A DNA stretch of 64,000 nucleotides from Pezicula radicicola (GCA_003008705.1 PDUO01000027.1:66425-130424); one strand, 5' to 3'. Shown: positions 11,129-24,095, counted from the stretch's first letter. The notes: generated from the letters alone by a model not told the origin. Numbers and translations are program-made.

Positions 11129-11761
11129 ATGCCTCACATGGAAGAACCCCGAGTTGACGACCAAGAACAGTCGCAAAATGAATCAGAACGCACAGCAAAA
11201 ATAAGAGTCAAGAATAGGAGGAAGATGTACCTAGATCAACACCCAGATTATTTCACAAACGCCGACCTAGAGCTCGCAGATCCACTTCTATATGACCGTT
11301 GCGTGAGGCGATTTCAATCAGCTGCTGAAAGAGAAGCAGATGGACGGTCGAAGGGATATTCTGGAGTTCTAGAAGCTGATCTCTATCGGTCTGAGGCTAA
11401 GCTTGCTGCGCTGGCAGGTAATCAAAGTTCAACGCAAGAGCAAGTGCCTTCAAATGCAGTGTCTTTTGTGAGCTACAATAGAGGGGGAAACGGCGAGGTA
11501 TTACCGGAAGAAGACGATGAGGTTCCAAAGAGTAAGGACGAAGGCTTTGGGAGATGGAAATTTGAGATGACATTAAGATTTCTGCGGGGCGACGATCATG
11601 ACTTTGATTACAAGCCTGTGGATGAGAGCGAAGAATTGGATTCTATTGAGGATCAAGAAGACGAGGAGAGATGGTTTGAAGAAGAGGAACCTGAGTGGGT
11701 AGAATATGACGACGAGGGAATTGAGAGACTGGGTGGAGAGACTGGGATCCAGGACTTTTGA
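11129..11761 (+). CDS. CCDC97-like protein (DUF2052)
   Basis: Single-exon gene of about 210 residues from the ATG at 11129; in-frame ATGs at 11024 and 11087 would lengthen it. The family signature RRKMYLDQHPDYF, then LADPLLYDRCVRRFQ and GYSGVLEADLYRSEAKLAAL, is clear. Late blocks LRFLRGDDHDFDYKPVDE and the acidic EERWFEEEEPEWV lead to the terminal GETGIQDF. In animals CCDC97 is linked to the SF3B spliceosome module; a similar role here is inference. The protein is strongly acidic in its C-terminal third. Confidence 0.8.
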   Translation: MPHMEEPRVDDQEQSQNESERTAKIRVKNRRKMYLDQHPDYFTNADLELADPLLYDRCVRRFQSAAEREADGRSKGYSGVLEADLYRSEAKLAALAGNQSSTQEQVPSNAVSFVSYNRGGNGEVLPEEDDEVPKSKDEGFGRWKFEMTLRFLRGDDHDFDYKPVDESEELDSIEDQEDEERWFEEEEPEWVEYDDEGIERLGGETGIQDF

Positions 11762-12116
11762 GTAGTCCTGCAACATTACGGAGTTGATGACATACTATCA
11801 AGAGAGTTTTCATTGAGATATGTGCACCACCGCGCACTCCGATATTATTGGCCAATTACCGCTATAAAAGCATGCCATGACCGAATGTTCCGGCTCCAAA
11901 ATCGCGATACATAGAAGGAGGTTGAGGAACTAGCTATCACCTAATACCCATACAGTGCTCCTCAATTTTCAATTCATTCTCAAAATTCCAGAGAGGACAA
12001 GTTAAGAAACTTGCCCGAATCTGTCCAACTGCAGCCCATAATTGCGACCAGGTAGAGAGCACTCAACAGCCAAAGCTCGCAACGTAGGAGTAAACTCCAT
12101 CAAGCAAGTACTGCTC
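11762..12116. other. Short convergent intergenic region
   Basis: About 350 bp between the stop of the CCDC97-like gene and the stop of a minus-strand broken gene. No gene or repeat was recognised. Confidence 0.5.
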
Positions 12117-12763
12117 TTAGAAGTTTGTTCCCCAACCAGAAGTCTCACCTGCGTACTTAAATGTTGGAAGACCTGATGGGCCCCATTGGGTGATGACAAC
12201 GACGTGCAGGAGTTTGGAGTCGAAGTCGTAGGTCTTGAAATTCTTGATGTCCAGCTTGTTTTTCTCGCCGATCACATTGCACATATTGTTGAACAAGTAG
12301 AGCGTATCCATCCAGATTTGTGGCTTGGTCCCAGTTTGATTGAAGGAAACACTTCTTTGGATCGGTTGTCTTCGTACATGGTGCTACGCCAGGGATGGGA
12401 TTACGAGTCTCGAGTATTTGTGGAGTGTAGTAAGTGTCCTTGGAAATGCTATGTTAGCCACAGCTGCGGAGGATGAAAATTTTCATTACTTACGCTGCCT
12501 CCATCCTGTGCGGCTCTCTCAAATGTATTCTGGCCAACCTCGATGCCCTGCAATGATCGTGTCGATGGAAACTTCGTGATGATGCTAGATGTGAGGCACT
12601 TACAGCACTAAGGGACTTCGTCTCCATAGAGATGGCTCCGACGCCTGGGACGATTGGGATGGCATCAGCAATCGTGAAGATGGCCGTCAGGAAAAGAGCG
12701 GAGAGTTTCTAAGAAACAAGTAAGCAAGAGAGTCTTCAGAGGAAGGAAATCTCTCGTTGAACT
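12117..12763 (-). pseudogene. Broken small secreted protein gene
   Basis: Three exon-like blocks on the minus strand suggest a small secreted protein. Block A (about 12709-12604) reads as a signal-peptide core (LSALFLTAIFTIADA) and ends at a GTAAGT donor. Block B (about 12552-12499) is short and ends at a second GTAAGT. Block C begins after an AAG acceptor with DTYYTPQILETRNPIPG and a cysteine segment. It must shift by one base near 12345 to reach the downstream open frame, which ends at 12117 (IWMDTLYLFNNMCNVIGEKN, later SGWGTNF). The obvious ATG with Lys (12763) does not join block A in phase by any GT-AG pair. Two lesions suggest a pseudogene; sequence error or an unusual first exon is possible. 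Confidence 0.4.
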
Positions 12764-14453
12764 TCATCGCTGCTGTTTGTGGTATTTGATTTCTGGATAT
12801 TGCAGGTTAGTCAAGCAATTGACAGGCTTGTAGTATGTAGAATGATCCGGAGGATCTGTATCAATTGTTGAAGTTTCTTGAAGTTGTAGTATTGTGTTGT
12901 TGCAAGATGCGGAAATATTTGGAGGTAGAGTAGTGGAGGTGATAAGACAAGGAAAGAAGGAATGAGCGACCGCGGTCTTTAAGGCAAGTGCAGAGAGGTT
13001 ATTCACACACGCAATACGTAAAGTGATTCGGCGATGCAGTGAATCTTTTGAACAGTCACACGTCTTTGTATCTTAAATTTGTTTGCAAATGAAACAAATG
13101 CACCGTTTGGTTGTACTTTACATTGAAGAGAAGTTTGATGTAGGTTTAGACGTTGGATGTTGTATGTTGGATGGTGGTTATTGGACATCGCAAGACGTTA
13201 GCTAGGAAGCGATTGGGTTTGAATGGAAACTTACACGAACTACTCTATTGGATATATCATGGAGGAGCTCTCGCAGGGTTTAATTAATAACCTGTTTGAA
13301 TTCATATCGTTACTCTTCCCGCAAGTATCAATGGGCTCCAGGTTTGGTCTTCCAGGATTGTAAGGTACAACTCAGGCGAAGTTAAGTACCAAGTCTACAG
13401 TGCATTCGAGGCTTTATATATTACTCGAAGTCAACCTCTTTCAATCCAATGGGTAAAAATCTTTTGCATCAAAATATTGGTTATGGATAGCATCCAAATA
13501 TTCAATACCGACGTGGCCTGTAAGTTGAAGGAACAACTCAAGTCCTCTTCTTCAATATAGATAGTAGGTAGCTTTGATTAGAAATTTCCAAACTAATCAC
13601 CATAAGTCACGAGTATGTTTTGTTGAGATTATTGTTAGTGGGGGGGCTTTGGAAATAGTAAAAGACATGAGTGTCTTGCAATATCCTTTGTAGTCTAGGG
13701 GTTATTAATTTAGTTTCGACAATCCTTATGAAGTAATGTATGACTGAGTTTGCAAGAGATCATTTTGACTTGCGCTATATTGACATATAGAGGGACCGTT
13801 CAATTAAATAGAGCGGGTAACTCAATGATCTCTTACAAAGCGACTGATCCGGTACTTTATCTTCTACCTGAGATTTGGGGAGCAAGGAGTGTCACCTTAG
13901 GCGACGAGCTAAGCGACGAGTAGAATGGGTCAACTTCCAATTTCAGGATTTTCAGATTTTACTTGGTTAAAACCCGTGGGAATAAGGTTCTATTAGAATA
14001 TTCTTAAGTCCTACAAGAATTAACATATTTCCTTGCTAGAATGCGTTGACCCATGGAAGAAATCATCCTTTGTATTACTGAAAATCTGAAATGCACTTCA
14101 AAGTACCTCTACCTTACTTAGCCTGGACTTTCTCCACACGTCCATATAGAAAAGGCTAGTCTTGGTTCCTTCGGTTTCGGTCACATCAAAGAAGAGTTCA
14201 CCCATAAAATTTAGGCTAGTGCAATTCTCTTCTTTTTACGGAGTAAGCATCCTGAGGTTGTCTAGCTTACCTATGGTCACGTGTGCAATTCTTTATCTTG
14301 ATTCTTGGTCACAGCCTTACCCCTCGGTTGCAGCCTCCAAGACATCTATCTACCTGACCTCGCATCACTCTCTGTATTCGCCGCTATCCTTGACAAAAAC
14401 ATTTGCACCTCGAAAACTGATTAAACTATCAAAGCTAGGGGACTACCATCATC
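12764..14453. other. AT-rich gene-free region
   Basis: About 1.7 kb with no credible ORF on either strand. AT-rich with scattered poly-T and poly-A runs. No terminal repeats, transposase remnants or RNA gene recognised. The right end is the ATG3 promoter. The ORF at 14162-14704 is mostly out of frame with ATG3 and is a shadow. Confidence 0.5.
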
Positions 14454-15647
14454 ATGAACTTCATACACAGCACTCTCGACAAAGTTCGAGAGTGGGCGCC
14501 AGTCTCAAAGACAACCACATTCAACGTCAACGGGCAGATCACCCCAGAAGAGTTCATCGCAGCAGGCGATTATCTTACATACAAGTTCCGCACATGGAAA
14601 TGGGCAGACGCAGATACCCCCGCGAATCGTGCCCGTTACCTACCTCCAGGTCCCAAGCAGTTCCTCGTGGCGCGCAACCTGCCCTGCCACCGAAGACTGG
14701 ATGAACACTTCGCTGGAGATGCTGGCCAGGAAGAAACCATGGTCGGAGATGGCGACGATTTCAAGAATGCTGGTGGACACTCACCCGGCGATGACGAGGA
14801 CGGGTGGTTGAGAACAGGCGGCTTGGAGGCGAGCCAACTGGCCAGGGCACGCGATGTGAGAACGGTTGACGAAAGTGGAAATATGGGTGAGAGGGAGGAT
14901 GATGAAGATGATATCCCAGATATGGAGGATGAGGAAGATGACGAGGAAGCTATCATCCGGGATCATGATGGGGCAGCTGCGTATGTCGTGATAAAGGTAT
15001 CCTCTGTAAGACTAGGTTCATACTAACATATTGCCAGGACTCGACGAACCTATACCCTCTACATAGCATACGCTCCATCCTACCGCACTCCGCGAATGTA
15101 TCTTTCCGGGTATCTCGCCGATTCACAACCTCTCCCACCGCGGTTAATGATGGAGGATGTTGTTGGGGACTACAAGGACAAGACCGTAACCTTGGAGGAC
15201 TTCCCATATTTCAGCAACCATATCAAGATGGTATCTATTCATCCTTGCAAGCATGCAAGCGTGATGAAGGTGCTTTTGGATCGGGCAGATGCCGCCTTGA
15301 AAATTCGAAAGGAGAAGCTCAGGCAGGGAAAGACTGCACCAGGATCGACCGATGCTGGTATGGAGGGTCTGGTGGATGACTTTGAGAAGACGGGTCTCGC
15401 CGACAAGAAGGCCCTTTTGGAGGGATCTAAGGCTGCTGGAAATGGCAACGATGAATGGGAGGTTCTGCAGCACGATCAGGAACTAGCCCAGGACGAGGAA
15501 GCTGCCATTAGGGTGGATCAATATTTGGTGGTTTTCTTAAAGGTATGAGACATCCCTTATCTTCTATTGCTTTGTACTAATGTCGTCAATTAGTTCATGG
15601 CCAGTGTGACCCCTGGGATTGAGTACGATTACACGATGGAGGTTTAG
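14454..15647 (+). CDS. ATG3: Autophagy E2-like conjugating enzyme Atg3
   Basis: E2-like enzyme that transfers Atg8 to phosphatidylethanolamine during autophagosome formation. Three exons, 14454-14980, 15038-15542 and 15594-15647, with phases kept, give 361 residues. The N-terminus ([17 protein letters not shown]) is the amphipathic helix typical of Atg3. A long acidic flexible region ([20 protein letters not shown]) lies before intron 1. The catalytic cysteine is in the HPC motif of [11 protein letters not shown], and the handle region and C-terminal [17 protein letters not shown] are as expected. Both introns carry ACTAA-type branch sites. Firm identification. Confidence 0.95.
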
Positions 15648-16467
15648 GTCTAGACTTAGGTTTTGGGGGTTGGGGGACGGGCATTGCTGGACACTGGGCT
15701 CAGTGGGTCTTTTTATTGGGGCGTTGAACAGGCAGGATGTTCGGCGTTTAGGCGGTGGAGAGAGGCGTGCTACTTCGTAGAGAATGACATCCAGTATTTC
15801 ACTGAGTGTTTAGGCCGTGGCTTGCACGAACGTGGAGAAGGTAAGACCTACTGTCCAGGCTCAGCTTATGTTCGCAAAGGCAAGTCAGTATATAAGGCGC
15901 CGGACATCTTTGATCCTCTGCCTAGTCGTCAAGATTAGTTCGTTGCTGCAGAGGCGGTCATGTCAAAGGGTGGTTCTTTTGAGGCAGGAAGCTCTCTCGA
16001 AGTTTTGGGCAGCTTCAATATGTCCGGACACCTCACTGAGGCACCTAAATATTACCCTATTGGGAAACACCGGAAAGAGGTGGAGCTAACTTGAATGTTC
16101 TCAAGTTCTTTTCCTCCCCCTTGAAAAACAAGATTTGAACTGATTTCCGCCTTGAAATAGTACCTGACTGAAAACAAATATCATTTTTTAGAAGCTATAG
16201 CTTTGTCTGGACATGAAAGGGGTGGTTGAGCCTGCAGATGAGGCTGCGAGATCCCTGAGATCCCTTGCAAAGCGCTCGGAGGATGTCGGACCGATAGCGC
16301 TAAGGAAGTTTCGCGTATTCCCAGCAATTTTGAGAGCTCCCAAAGCCCAGCGCCCCAACGTTGAATAGCTCGCGAGAATCGAATCTTGAATTTTGACCCT
16401 CAAGTCAATTCACCCTCTATATCCCAATTCCTCTTTGTTCCTCCTTGCGCTGCGGCCACCATCCACC
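15648..16467. other. Intergenic, ATG3 3' side and PDB1 promoter
   Basis: About 820 bp; the ORFs at 15663-15938 and 15817-16089 have no protein character and probably lie in the ATG3 3' region. A pyrimidine-rich leader precedes the PDB1 ATG (about 16420-16450), as is common for strongly expressed fungal genes. Confidence 0.45.
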
Positions 16468-17669
16468 ATGTCACGACTTCTGCGCCCAGCGACTCGATTT
16501 GTGTCTTCCTGCGCAGCTCGCCCTGTTGCGGCACGATCTTCCTTCCAGTCAGCTACTCTCCCACGGATTGCAGGCTTCACACAAAGTAGAGGATACGCAA
16601 AGGAAAGTGGCGTGAAGGAGTACACTGTCAGAGAGGCGCTGAATGAAGCTCTTGCTGAGGAGTTGGAGTTGAACCCGAAGGTCTTTGTTCTAGGTGAAGA
16701 AGTTGCACAGTACAATGGCGCATACAAGGTTACCAAGGGTTTACTGGATAGATTTGGTGATAAGAGAGTCATTGATTCTCCTATCACTGAATCCGGTTTC
16801 TGCGGTCTCACAGTTGGTGCCGCATTAGCTGGACTACACCCTGTGGTAAGAAATCAACAGCTTCCGGGTCTTTTTGAAAGATAAGGGCCAGCTAACGAAG
16901 TTCATCACAGTGCGAGTTCATGACCTTCAACTTCGCCATGCAAGCAATTGATCAAATCGTCAACTCCGCAGCAAAGACTCACTACATGTCCGGTGGTATC
17001 CAGCCCTGCAACATCACTTTCCGAGGACCCAACGGATTCGCTATGGGAGTCGCAGCGCAACATTCACAAGATTACTCAGCCTGGTACGGAAGCATCCCTG
17101 GTCTCAAGGTCGTCACCCCTTGGAGCGCAGAGGACGCAAAGGGATTGCTCAAGGCTGCCATCAGAGATCCCAACCCAGTCTGTGTTCTCGAGAACGAGCT
17201 TCTATACGGTACTTCCTTCCCAATGAGTGAGGAGGCCCAAAGAGATGATTTCGTTATCCCCTTCGGCAAGGCCAAGGTTGAGCGTGCTGGAAAGGATCTT
17301 ACTATTGTCACCCTCTCCCGCTGTGTCGGTCAATCCCTCGTCGCTGCCGAGAACCTTAAGAAGAAGTACGGTGTTGAGGTCGAAGTTCTCAACCTTCGTT
17401 CCATCAAGCCGCTCGACATCGACTCAATTGTCAAGTCGGTTAAGAAGACCCACAGACTTTTAGCTGTTGAGTCTGGATTCCCTGCTTTCGGTGTTGGATC
17501 TGAGATCCTTGCTCTTGGTATGGAATACGCTTTTGACTACCTAGATGGACCAGCACAGAGAATTACTGGTGCTGAGGTACCAACACCATATGCACAGAAG
17601 TTGGAGGAGATGGCCTTCCCTAACGAGCAGTTCATCGAGAACTACGTGGTGAAGATGTTGAAACTATAG
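16468..17669 (+). CDS. PDB1: Pyruvate dehydrogenase E1 component subunit beta, mitochondrial
   Basis: Beta subunit of the thiamine-diphosphate-dependent E1 of the mitochondrial pyruvate dehydrogenase complex, working with E1-alpha. Exons 16468-16845 and 16911-17669 (65-nt intron) give 378 residues, the usual fungal length. The first 40 or so residues form an Arg/Ser-rich presequence. Then follow [36 protein letters not shown] and the E1-beta core [20 protein letters not shown]. Later come [15 protein letters not shown] and the conserved C-terminal [16 protein letters not shown]. The ATG at 16468 sits in a CACC context and directly precedes the presequence, so it is preferred to upstream in-frame codons. 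Confidence 0.95.
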
Positions 17670-18423
17670 ATGATGCTGGGGTGGGAGGGATAAAGAGGAT
17701 TCGATACGTGTATTTCTAAAGGGCCTGCATGTGACATAATCATTCCATACCCATTACTTTGCTTTTGAGCGATGGGTTCATGATCAAAATAGATGGTCGA
17801 AGTCATTTAAAACGAAAGACTGCATGCAGACTAAGACCGGAATGGTGACAACTAGGCAAAGAATGGTCTAGCGACTTAGCTAGTTCCAAGTAGAATAGTT
17901 ACCTCTTACGTTTGTTTCCTTTGTTGCTATCTTTCGCCTAGTTTTGCTTTCTGCGACGACCGTTTCTTGAACAACCTTATGATCATACAAAACTCCTGTG
18001 ATCCTTGCTAGTTTCAATATTTGCCTCAATTTCCGAAGAGCAATGAAAGTAATGGTTGTGTCTTTGGGTTGCAAGTACATTTATTGAGAAGGTGTGGAGC
18101 TCGCTTTGTAGCAGAAGGCAGTTTGCTACTCGTTTATCTCCCTATGGTTGTAGGGGTTTAGTTTTCGAGTGGCCTTTTTCTTATAGGTTGTTAAAGTTAA
18201 TTTTACGTTAAAGATAGAAACTATCTTGAGTTACTCGAGCTGATTTAGTATTTACATCTAGACGACAATTTATCCACACTGACGACACTGACGTGCATAC
18301 ACTAGGAGCGAGACTTGGGTGATTTGGGTGGATTAACCTAGTTCCTCGATACATTAGTAGAAGTATACCAATGAAACTCCACATAATATAGGAGAAAAAT
18401 CTCAAGGGTTCATCTCATTTCAT
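17670..18423. other. Convergent intergenic region
   Basis: About 750 bp between the PDB1 stop and the stop of a minus-strand regulator gene. AT-rich; no gene, RNA or repeat recognised. Confidence 0.5.
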
Positions 18424-21128
18424 TCAAGTCAACATAAGATTAATCCCCCTTCCCTCAGCAACACTCCTCCAGCTGGACCCAGTCCTAGCCTCCTTACTTC
18501 CCCATTCCATACCTTCCATCCTCCTACCCTCCCAAACCTCAACCAAAACACTCTTAGCACACCTAGAACTCCCAATCCCAACCCTAGCCACCGCATCAAA
18601 CCAATCCAAAAACCGTTTCTGCACACTTTCCTCAATTGCTTCAGAAGCTGCCATGAATCCAGGCCATAATAACGCACCTCCCAATACACCTTCTTCGGTT
18701 TTAATCGCTTCGATGGCTACGATATGGTTTAGAACATTTAGGACGTAGGGTTGTAGATGGTAGCGGTGGATTGATCGGATGTGTTGGGAGAAAAAGATTA
18801 TTGTTGCTTGGTGAAAGGCGTGGGTTTGATGGTGGATTATTTTTTGGGTTGAAGGTGTTGCGCGTTGATAGTTTGGTGAGGCAAGGGCCTCGGTGATTGG
18901 CCAGTTGAGAATTAGGGATTCGATTTCATTGCAGCGTGTTACTAGGTCTTGGGGGAGAGTTGAATCTGGGTTGGGATTGGAGGCCCAGAAGAGGTTTATT
19001 TGTTGGACGAGGTCAGTGCATTGACCTACTATTTTGAATAGGTCTTGAGGGACACCGTACAGGAATTCATAAGTAAAAGATTCTGTTTCGTTTTCGGATG
19101 AACTATTGATTGATAGCCATTCTGTGACTTGTTCGAGTGACATTTCTGAAGTGGCTTTTTTCTGGGGTTCAGAGCCAGCGTGTTCGAGTGCGGGTTGCAT
19201 TTGTTTAGGTTGTAGCTTGAGGTTTAGTTCGTAGGTTGCTGCGGTGCTTTCTTGCATTATTCGTAGGTAGTAGTAGATGCGGTGGAGCACTCGGGCTTTT
19301 GGTGAGTGGCTTTTTCTTGTCCTTCCTCGGGATGCTCGGATTAGACTTTCACAACCTTCGAGGTGTAGTCTCGTCGCGTAAGTTTCCCCTGCCATGACCT
19401 AAGATTTTCCAGTTAGCTAAAGGTGAAGGTTATGCTTGCTAGAACACTCTGACTCGAACTACTCAAACTAAATTGATGATCTAAAAGCTAAATAAAACTT
19501 ATTTTCAAGCACTAAACTAGAACTATTGCCTAATAGGAGATATTGATAAGAAGAAATTTTCGAATTTAGGCCACTTAGTCACTATGCTCACTTGAATTAC
19601 CGAAGCTAAGTGTGCTCCGAACACTACCTTGCATTATATTCGATCTAGAGAGGATTGTGAAGTGGGAGCTTGAGATAAAAATACGTACGCCAATAGATAT
19701 CATACTTAACATCGCCGCTAAAATCTCCTTATACTTTGGCTTTTCGCCACCAAGTTCTTCTTGCATACAGCTTCTGATCAATGCAACACTTTTGCAGAAC
19801 AGTTCTTGGCCAAGTAGTCTGTACTGGTGGCCAAGTTCAACTTGATTGCTGAATTCGAATTGCGTGGCTAAATTGCTGGCACTAGATGCGAGAATTGCGT
19901 GAAGGAGAGCATTGCGGCCATTAGGAGTGTGTCCTGTTGCTTCTAGTTCACCGCTTCCTTGGAGTGATGCTGGTAGGTGGATTGCTTTCCAGGGGCTAGA
20001 TGGATGGGTTAGCACTCTAGGAGAAACTAACATGCTTCATTTGAGTCTTCTTGAAACCAAGAACTAGCTAGCATGCAGAGAAAACTTATTGATTCTGTTC
20101 TCCATAATGAAGAACTTGAAATAAATAAAATCATCTACCTGTTGGGCGTACTGATTGTAGCCATAAGATCAACTACATTCTGTACGTAATGATACAGAAG
20201 GAGGCGATTCTGAGAGGTCATAAATCTCGGCTCCAGTGGATAGTCGTCTAAGCCTCGATATGGTGTCGCAGCTAAAATATACTGGCCATTTCTGTGTTTA
20301 GGGTCTTCTTGATGTAAAACGTCTTCTGGTTGCTGGTACAGTTCCAAAACATTATTGCTAGCTTGGAATCCGGGCGTAGAACCAGCTGGCGAGGATTCAT
20401 AAGTACCAGGCATACCGGCAGAAGACTCCAAACTGATGAGACTATCAGATATAACTGCTGAATTTGCCAGACTAGGTGAAAACGAGTTTTCCACGGGCTG
20501 TTCAAATATCGAAGAATGTGGACTGAAAGTCTGCTCCCCTTCAGCCCAAAGAAGGCCACTGAAGTCAATTTCTGGCAAGGGACTCCACTGATCCTTTTCC
20601 GAGAATTCCTTGGTATCGCTTAGACTCCTCTGAGAACTACCATCGAAGACGTGAAAGGGACCTTTGGTAAAGGTCTCTTTACCTGGGTTGGCTTGTTGGA
20701 TCTCTTGCAATGCTTTGTCTATCTCTTCCTCTGTGAAGCGAGCATCTAATGGATCTGAACTTAGTTAGTGAATGATGCTGTGACAAATAGCCGAATTTTG
20801 TTATAAAAAAAGTACCTCTGATGACCATTCTTCTCTGACCCGCCTCCATCCTCACTTTCGGCTTCCCCGGTTCAGGGCTCTCATCCCCAGTGACACAAGG
20901 CAGCCAATGGAGCCTGGTACCATAACCTCCGCATGGAATGCTCTTGGATGTGCATTGCCTACACTCAGGCTGTGCCTCATCGCACTTTAATTTCCTAGTC
21001 CGACAAGTCCAACATCCTGTGAAAGTCTTAGTCCGTTCTCGCTTCTTTGGTGGATTACGAGGAGATCTGACGAGTTTTAGACAAGGGGGAGGCATTGTTA
21101 AGAATGGAAGATGTTGTGCAATGTGCAA
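18424..21128 (-). CDS. Zn2Cys6 transcription factor, ARG81/Fungal_trans_2 type
   Basis: Fungal transcription factor with an N-terminal binuclear zinc cluster and the Fungal_trans_2 regulatory domain. Four exons: 21128-20816, 20754-20139, 19995-19689 and 19398-18424; phases fit and give up to 736 residues (ATG 21095 would remove 11). The cluster CWTCRTRKLKC, then CRQCTSKSIPC, has all six cysteines with standard spacing and is followed by GGYGTRLHWLP, a context typical of ARG81-like proteins. The central 200 residues are Ser/Pro-rich. The C-terminal half is helical (ALLHAILASSASNLA, MAGETYATRLHLEGCESLI). A role in arginine or nitrogen control is only inferred. It lies divergent from no gene but next to an amino-acid permease. 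Confidence 0.85.
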
Positions 21129-21929
21129 TGCGTAATGGATAAGTGGGAGGAGAAAAGGGAAGGAGTTGGCGTGGATGGAAAGGTGATCGGTGAATATTGT
21201 GTAACTTGTTTGGAAGAGGTTGTTTGCTGGTTGTTGATCTTTGCTCCCCTTATCGGACCCCGGGCGGTGTGATGAGGGGCAATTGGGTGTTATCCGGTCT
21301 ATCTTCTAGGCGGTTGGCATTCATCGTGAAGTAATTGGATAGGAGAAGGATAAGCTTTTTCAACACGCCGGTAACGCCTGTCTTTCAAGGGTGGGGGAGG
21401 GAGAGATTCTCTGTGAAATAGGTATATAAGACCTGGGTTCCTTAAAAGTAGGACGACCCGAGATTGGTTGAAGAGATGCACATGTTAGGAAAGATGGGCC
21501 TAGAATAGATAAAGTCAACCCTATTAGAGCTGCTCGCAGAAACAAGATTGTGAAGAGTTGTGTACCCCTGAATCATGAATTAGGCGAGAAGGGTGATAGG
21601 GGCTCGGATATAATTTAATAGGGGCATTACATTGAAGCGAAAATCTCCTATCTTCTCTGGCTCGAACATGAAGTCCAAGGTCGAGATGAGCAACCTCCTT
21701 CCAAACCTTTGAGCGTTGTGGATGTAAACAATACTAAAACAAAAAGGAGAACTTCATGTCACTGTCATCTTGCTCGGCAAGTGCGTTTCATGTTCTGTAA
21801 AGAAGCAGGCACTCTTAGAGGAAGGCAACGGATGCACTAACATCAACACCATTCCGAAACTGTCATACTTCAGAGGGACACAGTACGTTAGTTGATTCCT
21901 GTACAAGAGAGACCATCCTTCAACCTTGC
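21129..21929. other. Intergenic, regulator promoter and permease 3' side
   Basis: About 800 bp, with a purine-rich segment near 21150-21180. The small ORFs here show no protein character. No element was recognised. Confidence 0.45.
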
Positions 21930-24095
21930 TCAAAATCTTACATATGACAGTAGTCGCTTCGACATAGACTGCGCATAGTATTTGTCCAGCATTGCGATAT
22001 CATCCTCGTTTAGCGGTCGTCGTCCAGTGTGTAAATCAGCTTCCCTCGGATCCACGAACTTGGTCTTGAACCAAACTTTATAGCCAAGGTATGCTACGAT
22101 GAAGATAGGGACACCGAGCCACGTCTCGAAGAAGTTCTCCACGCTGATTGATCCGCCAACTGGAGAAAGAGAGACATATCCAGTGAGTGCAAGCACTACT
22201 ATCGATGTGATAAAAAGATAGACTGAAGCGAAGGGGTAAAATGGTGATTTGACCGCATAATTTAGCTCAAAAGCTGGGTCATTTTGAGATGTGATGGCTC
22301 GACGCATCTGCCAATTTGTGATGGCAATTACTATCCACTTCAATATCGGGGGAGTCAGCATGTGTCAATATAGCTTGCCTTCGGCGCAAAGAACAGTGTG
22401 AATTTTAGGGAGTAAATAGAGTACATAAGGACCAACAAAATCAGGACTGGGGTGAGAAGACAAAGAACCGAATACGTACTGCGAGGAAGTAGACAGTGGA
22501 TGCAATGGAACTGAACCACCCAAATACTATGCCACCGGTACTAGAGCAGTTGATATAGGTCATCATAGCACTTAGAAGCATAGTGCAAAGCAACGAGTAT
22601 ATCGGCCGCCCCTGTTTGTCAATCCGTCCAAAGACCTTTGGCATCATTCCCATTCCGGCCATGGCAGTTTGGACCCTCGAAGAAATGTAAAGAGACTCGG
22701 CTCCGATGGCGCATAAGCCAATGATAATAACCACATTGAGGAGATCTGGCAATACTGAAATGCCAGCATGCCCCATGGCAATGACGAACGGACTAGCAGC
22801 CACAGTTGATGTGCCGAGCAAGAGGGGGTCGGTATATGGAACCAACACGGTGATAAAGATTACCAAGAGCAAATAGAAGACCAATATACGGACAAATAGA
22901 GATCGGCAGGCTCGTGGCATGTCCCACCTTGGCATTTTGGCTTCGCCCGCCGTGATTCCCATGATTTCTTGGCCGCCAGTAGCCCAAGCTGCTAATGGAA
23001 ATACAGCACATACGCCCTGGTCTCTTATAAGCTACTCCTTTACATTATATGATTATAAAGAGGAAAATCTACCTTGAATCCATGTGGGAAGGCAGGCAAT
23101 TCTTTGTAGTTCGCAGCATGGTCCGTTGTGCCTGTTGGACCTGCACCGGCTGTCATGGCAATGCAAACCAGAATAAGGATGAGAACAGTTATAACTTTGA
23201 GAGCAGCCGTCCCAAACTCGAATTCGGCGAACCATTTATTCTATGTCAAGAACTTGGAGTTAGTCTAATTGTTCTGGAGATCTCAGAAATAACTGAAAAC
23301 GATGCAGGTTTAAAGAGTAATACTCTATGTAATAGTTATTCCACTCTGAGTTTTTGCTTACCGGTAGAAAATGGATGGCGAAAACAACAAAGAGGTAAAT
23401 GGTCATTGCCCCTCCGGTAGGGATTGCATCGCTCCAGTAACTAATAACAATGTTGAAAACTGAGCCTTCGGCAGCCACAATCTGCGATGGCCAATCAGGA
23501 CATTTGGTTTGAAGCGGGAATACTCGAGCTTTAACTCACTGTCATCCACGCAATCCATTCACAAATCCCAATTGCAAAGCCTATGGCAGGGTCGACAAAT
23601 CGAGCTGCGTGATCTATGAAAGATCCAGTTGTCGGCCATAAGACCGTGGCTTCAGACATCGTCGACATGACAGCAAGTGCCTAGAAGTATTAGCAATAAC
23701 ACAGTAGGGTGCCGAAGCTCCTACAAACCATTGAACAGATGAGTGTGTATCCTATCAGCATTCCAGGTGCTCCGCCATATCGGAGAGACTTAGTTCGTTA
23801 GCTCATACTTTCGAGTAATGACTGTGTATATCGCATACCTTGCCAGTAGCAATGAAAAGACCACTACCGATACAACCACCTATGAAGGTCAGAGACATGT
23901 CGTCGTATAATCCTTTATGGAAGCATCATGCTGACCAAGACAGATCATCTGGATATGGCGGGCCTTGAAGTTCCGGTGCAGAGTGTGGACTTGACCATCA
24001 GCTGGCTCCCCATTCAGGTCAATGACCTGGCCTACACCATGATCAACAGGCTTGCTGTTAGTAGAGCTGTTGAGACTCTTCTCTTGCTCGGCCAT
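21930..24095 (-). CDS. Amino-acid permease (APC superfamily, YAT family)
   Basis: Plasma-membrane amino-acid/proton symporter. Eight exons fit with consistent phase: 24095-23936, 23879-23839, 23788-23729, 23680-23540, 23481-23362, 23240-23073, 23016-22480 and 22337-21930, giving 544 residues. The hydrophilic N-terminus leads into FKARHIQMICLGGCIGSGLF, the family's first membrane segment with the GSG motif. WPTTGSFIDHAARFVDPAIG, GGQEIMGITAGEAKMPRWDM and roughly twelve hydrophobic segments follow. The cytosolic C-terminus ends YYAQSMSKRLLSYVRF. Substrate preference cannot be read. The neighbouring regulator and amine oxidase suggest uptake of an amino acid or amine. Confidence 0.9.

Noticed and set aside
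14636..14956. Long minus-strand ORF rich in serine over ATG3
   Set aside because: It is antisense to the acidic exon 1 of ATG3; its Ser/Pro bias mirrors Asp/Glu codons on the other strand.
15663..15938. ORF after ATG3
   Set aside because: It follows the ATG3 stop closely and probably lies in the 3' UTR; the translation has no protein character.
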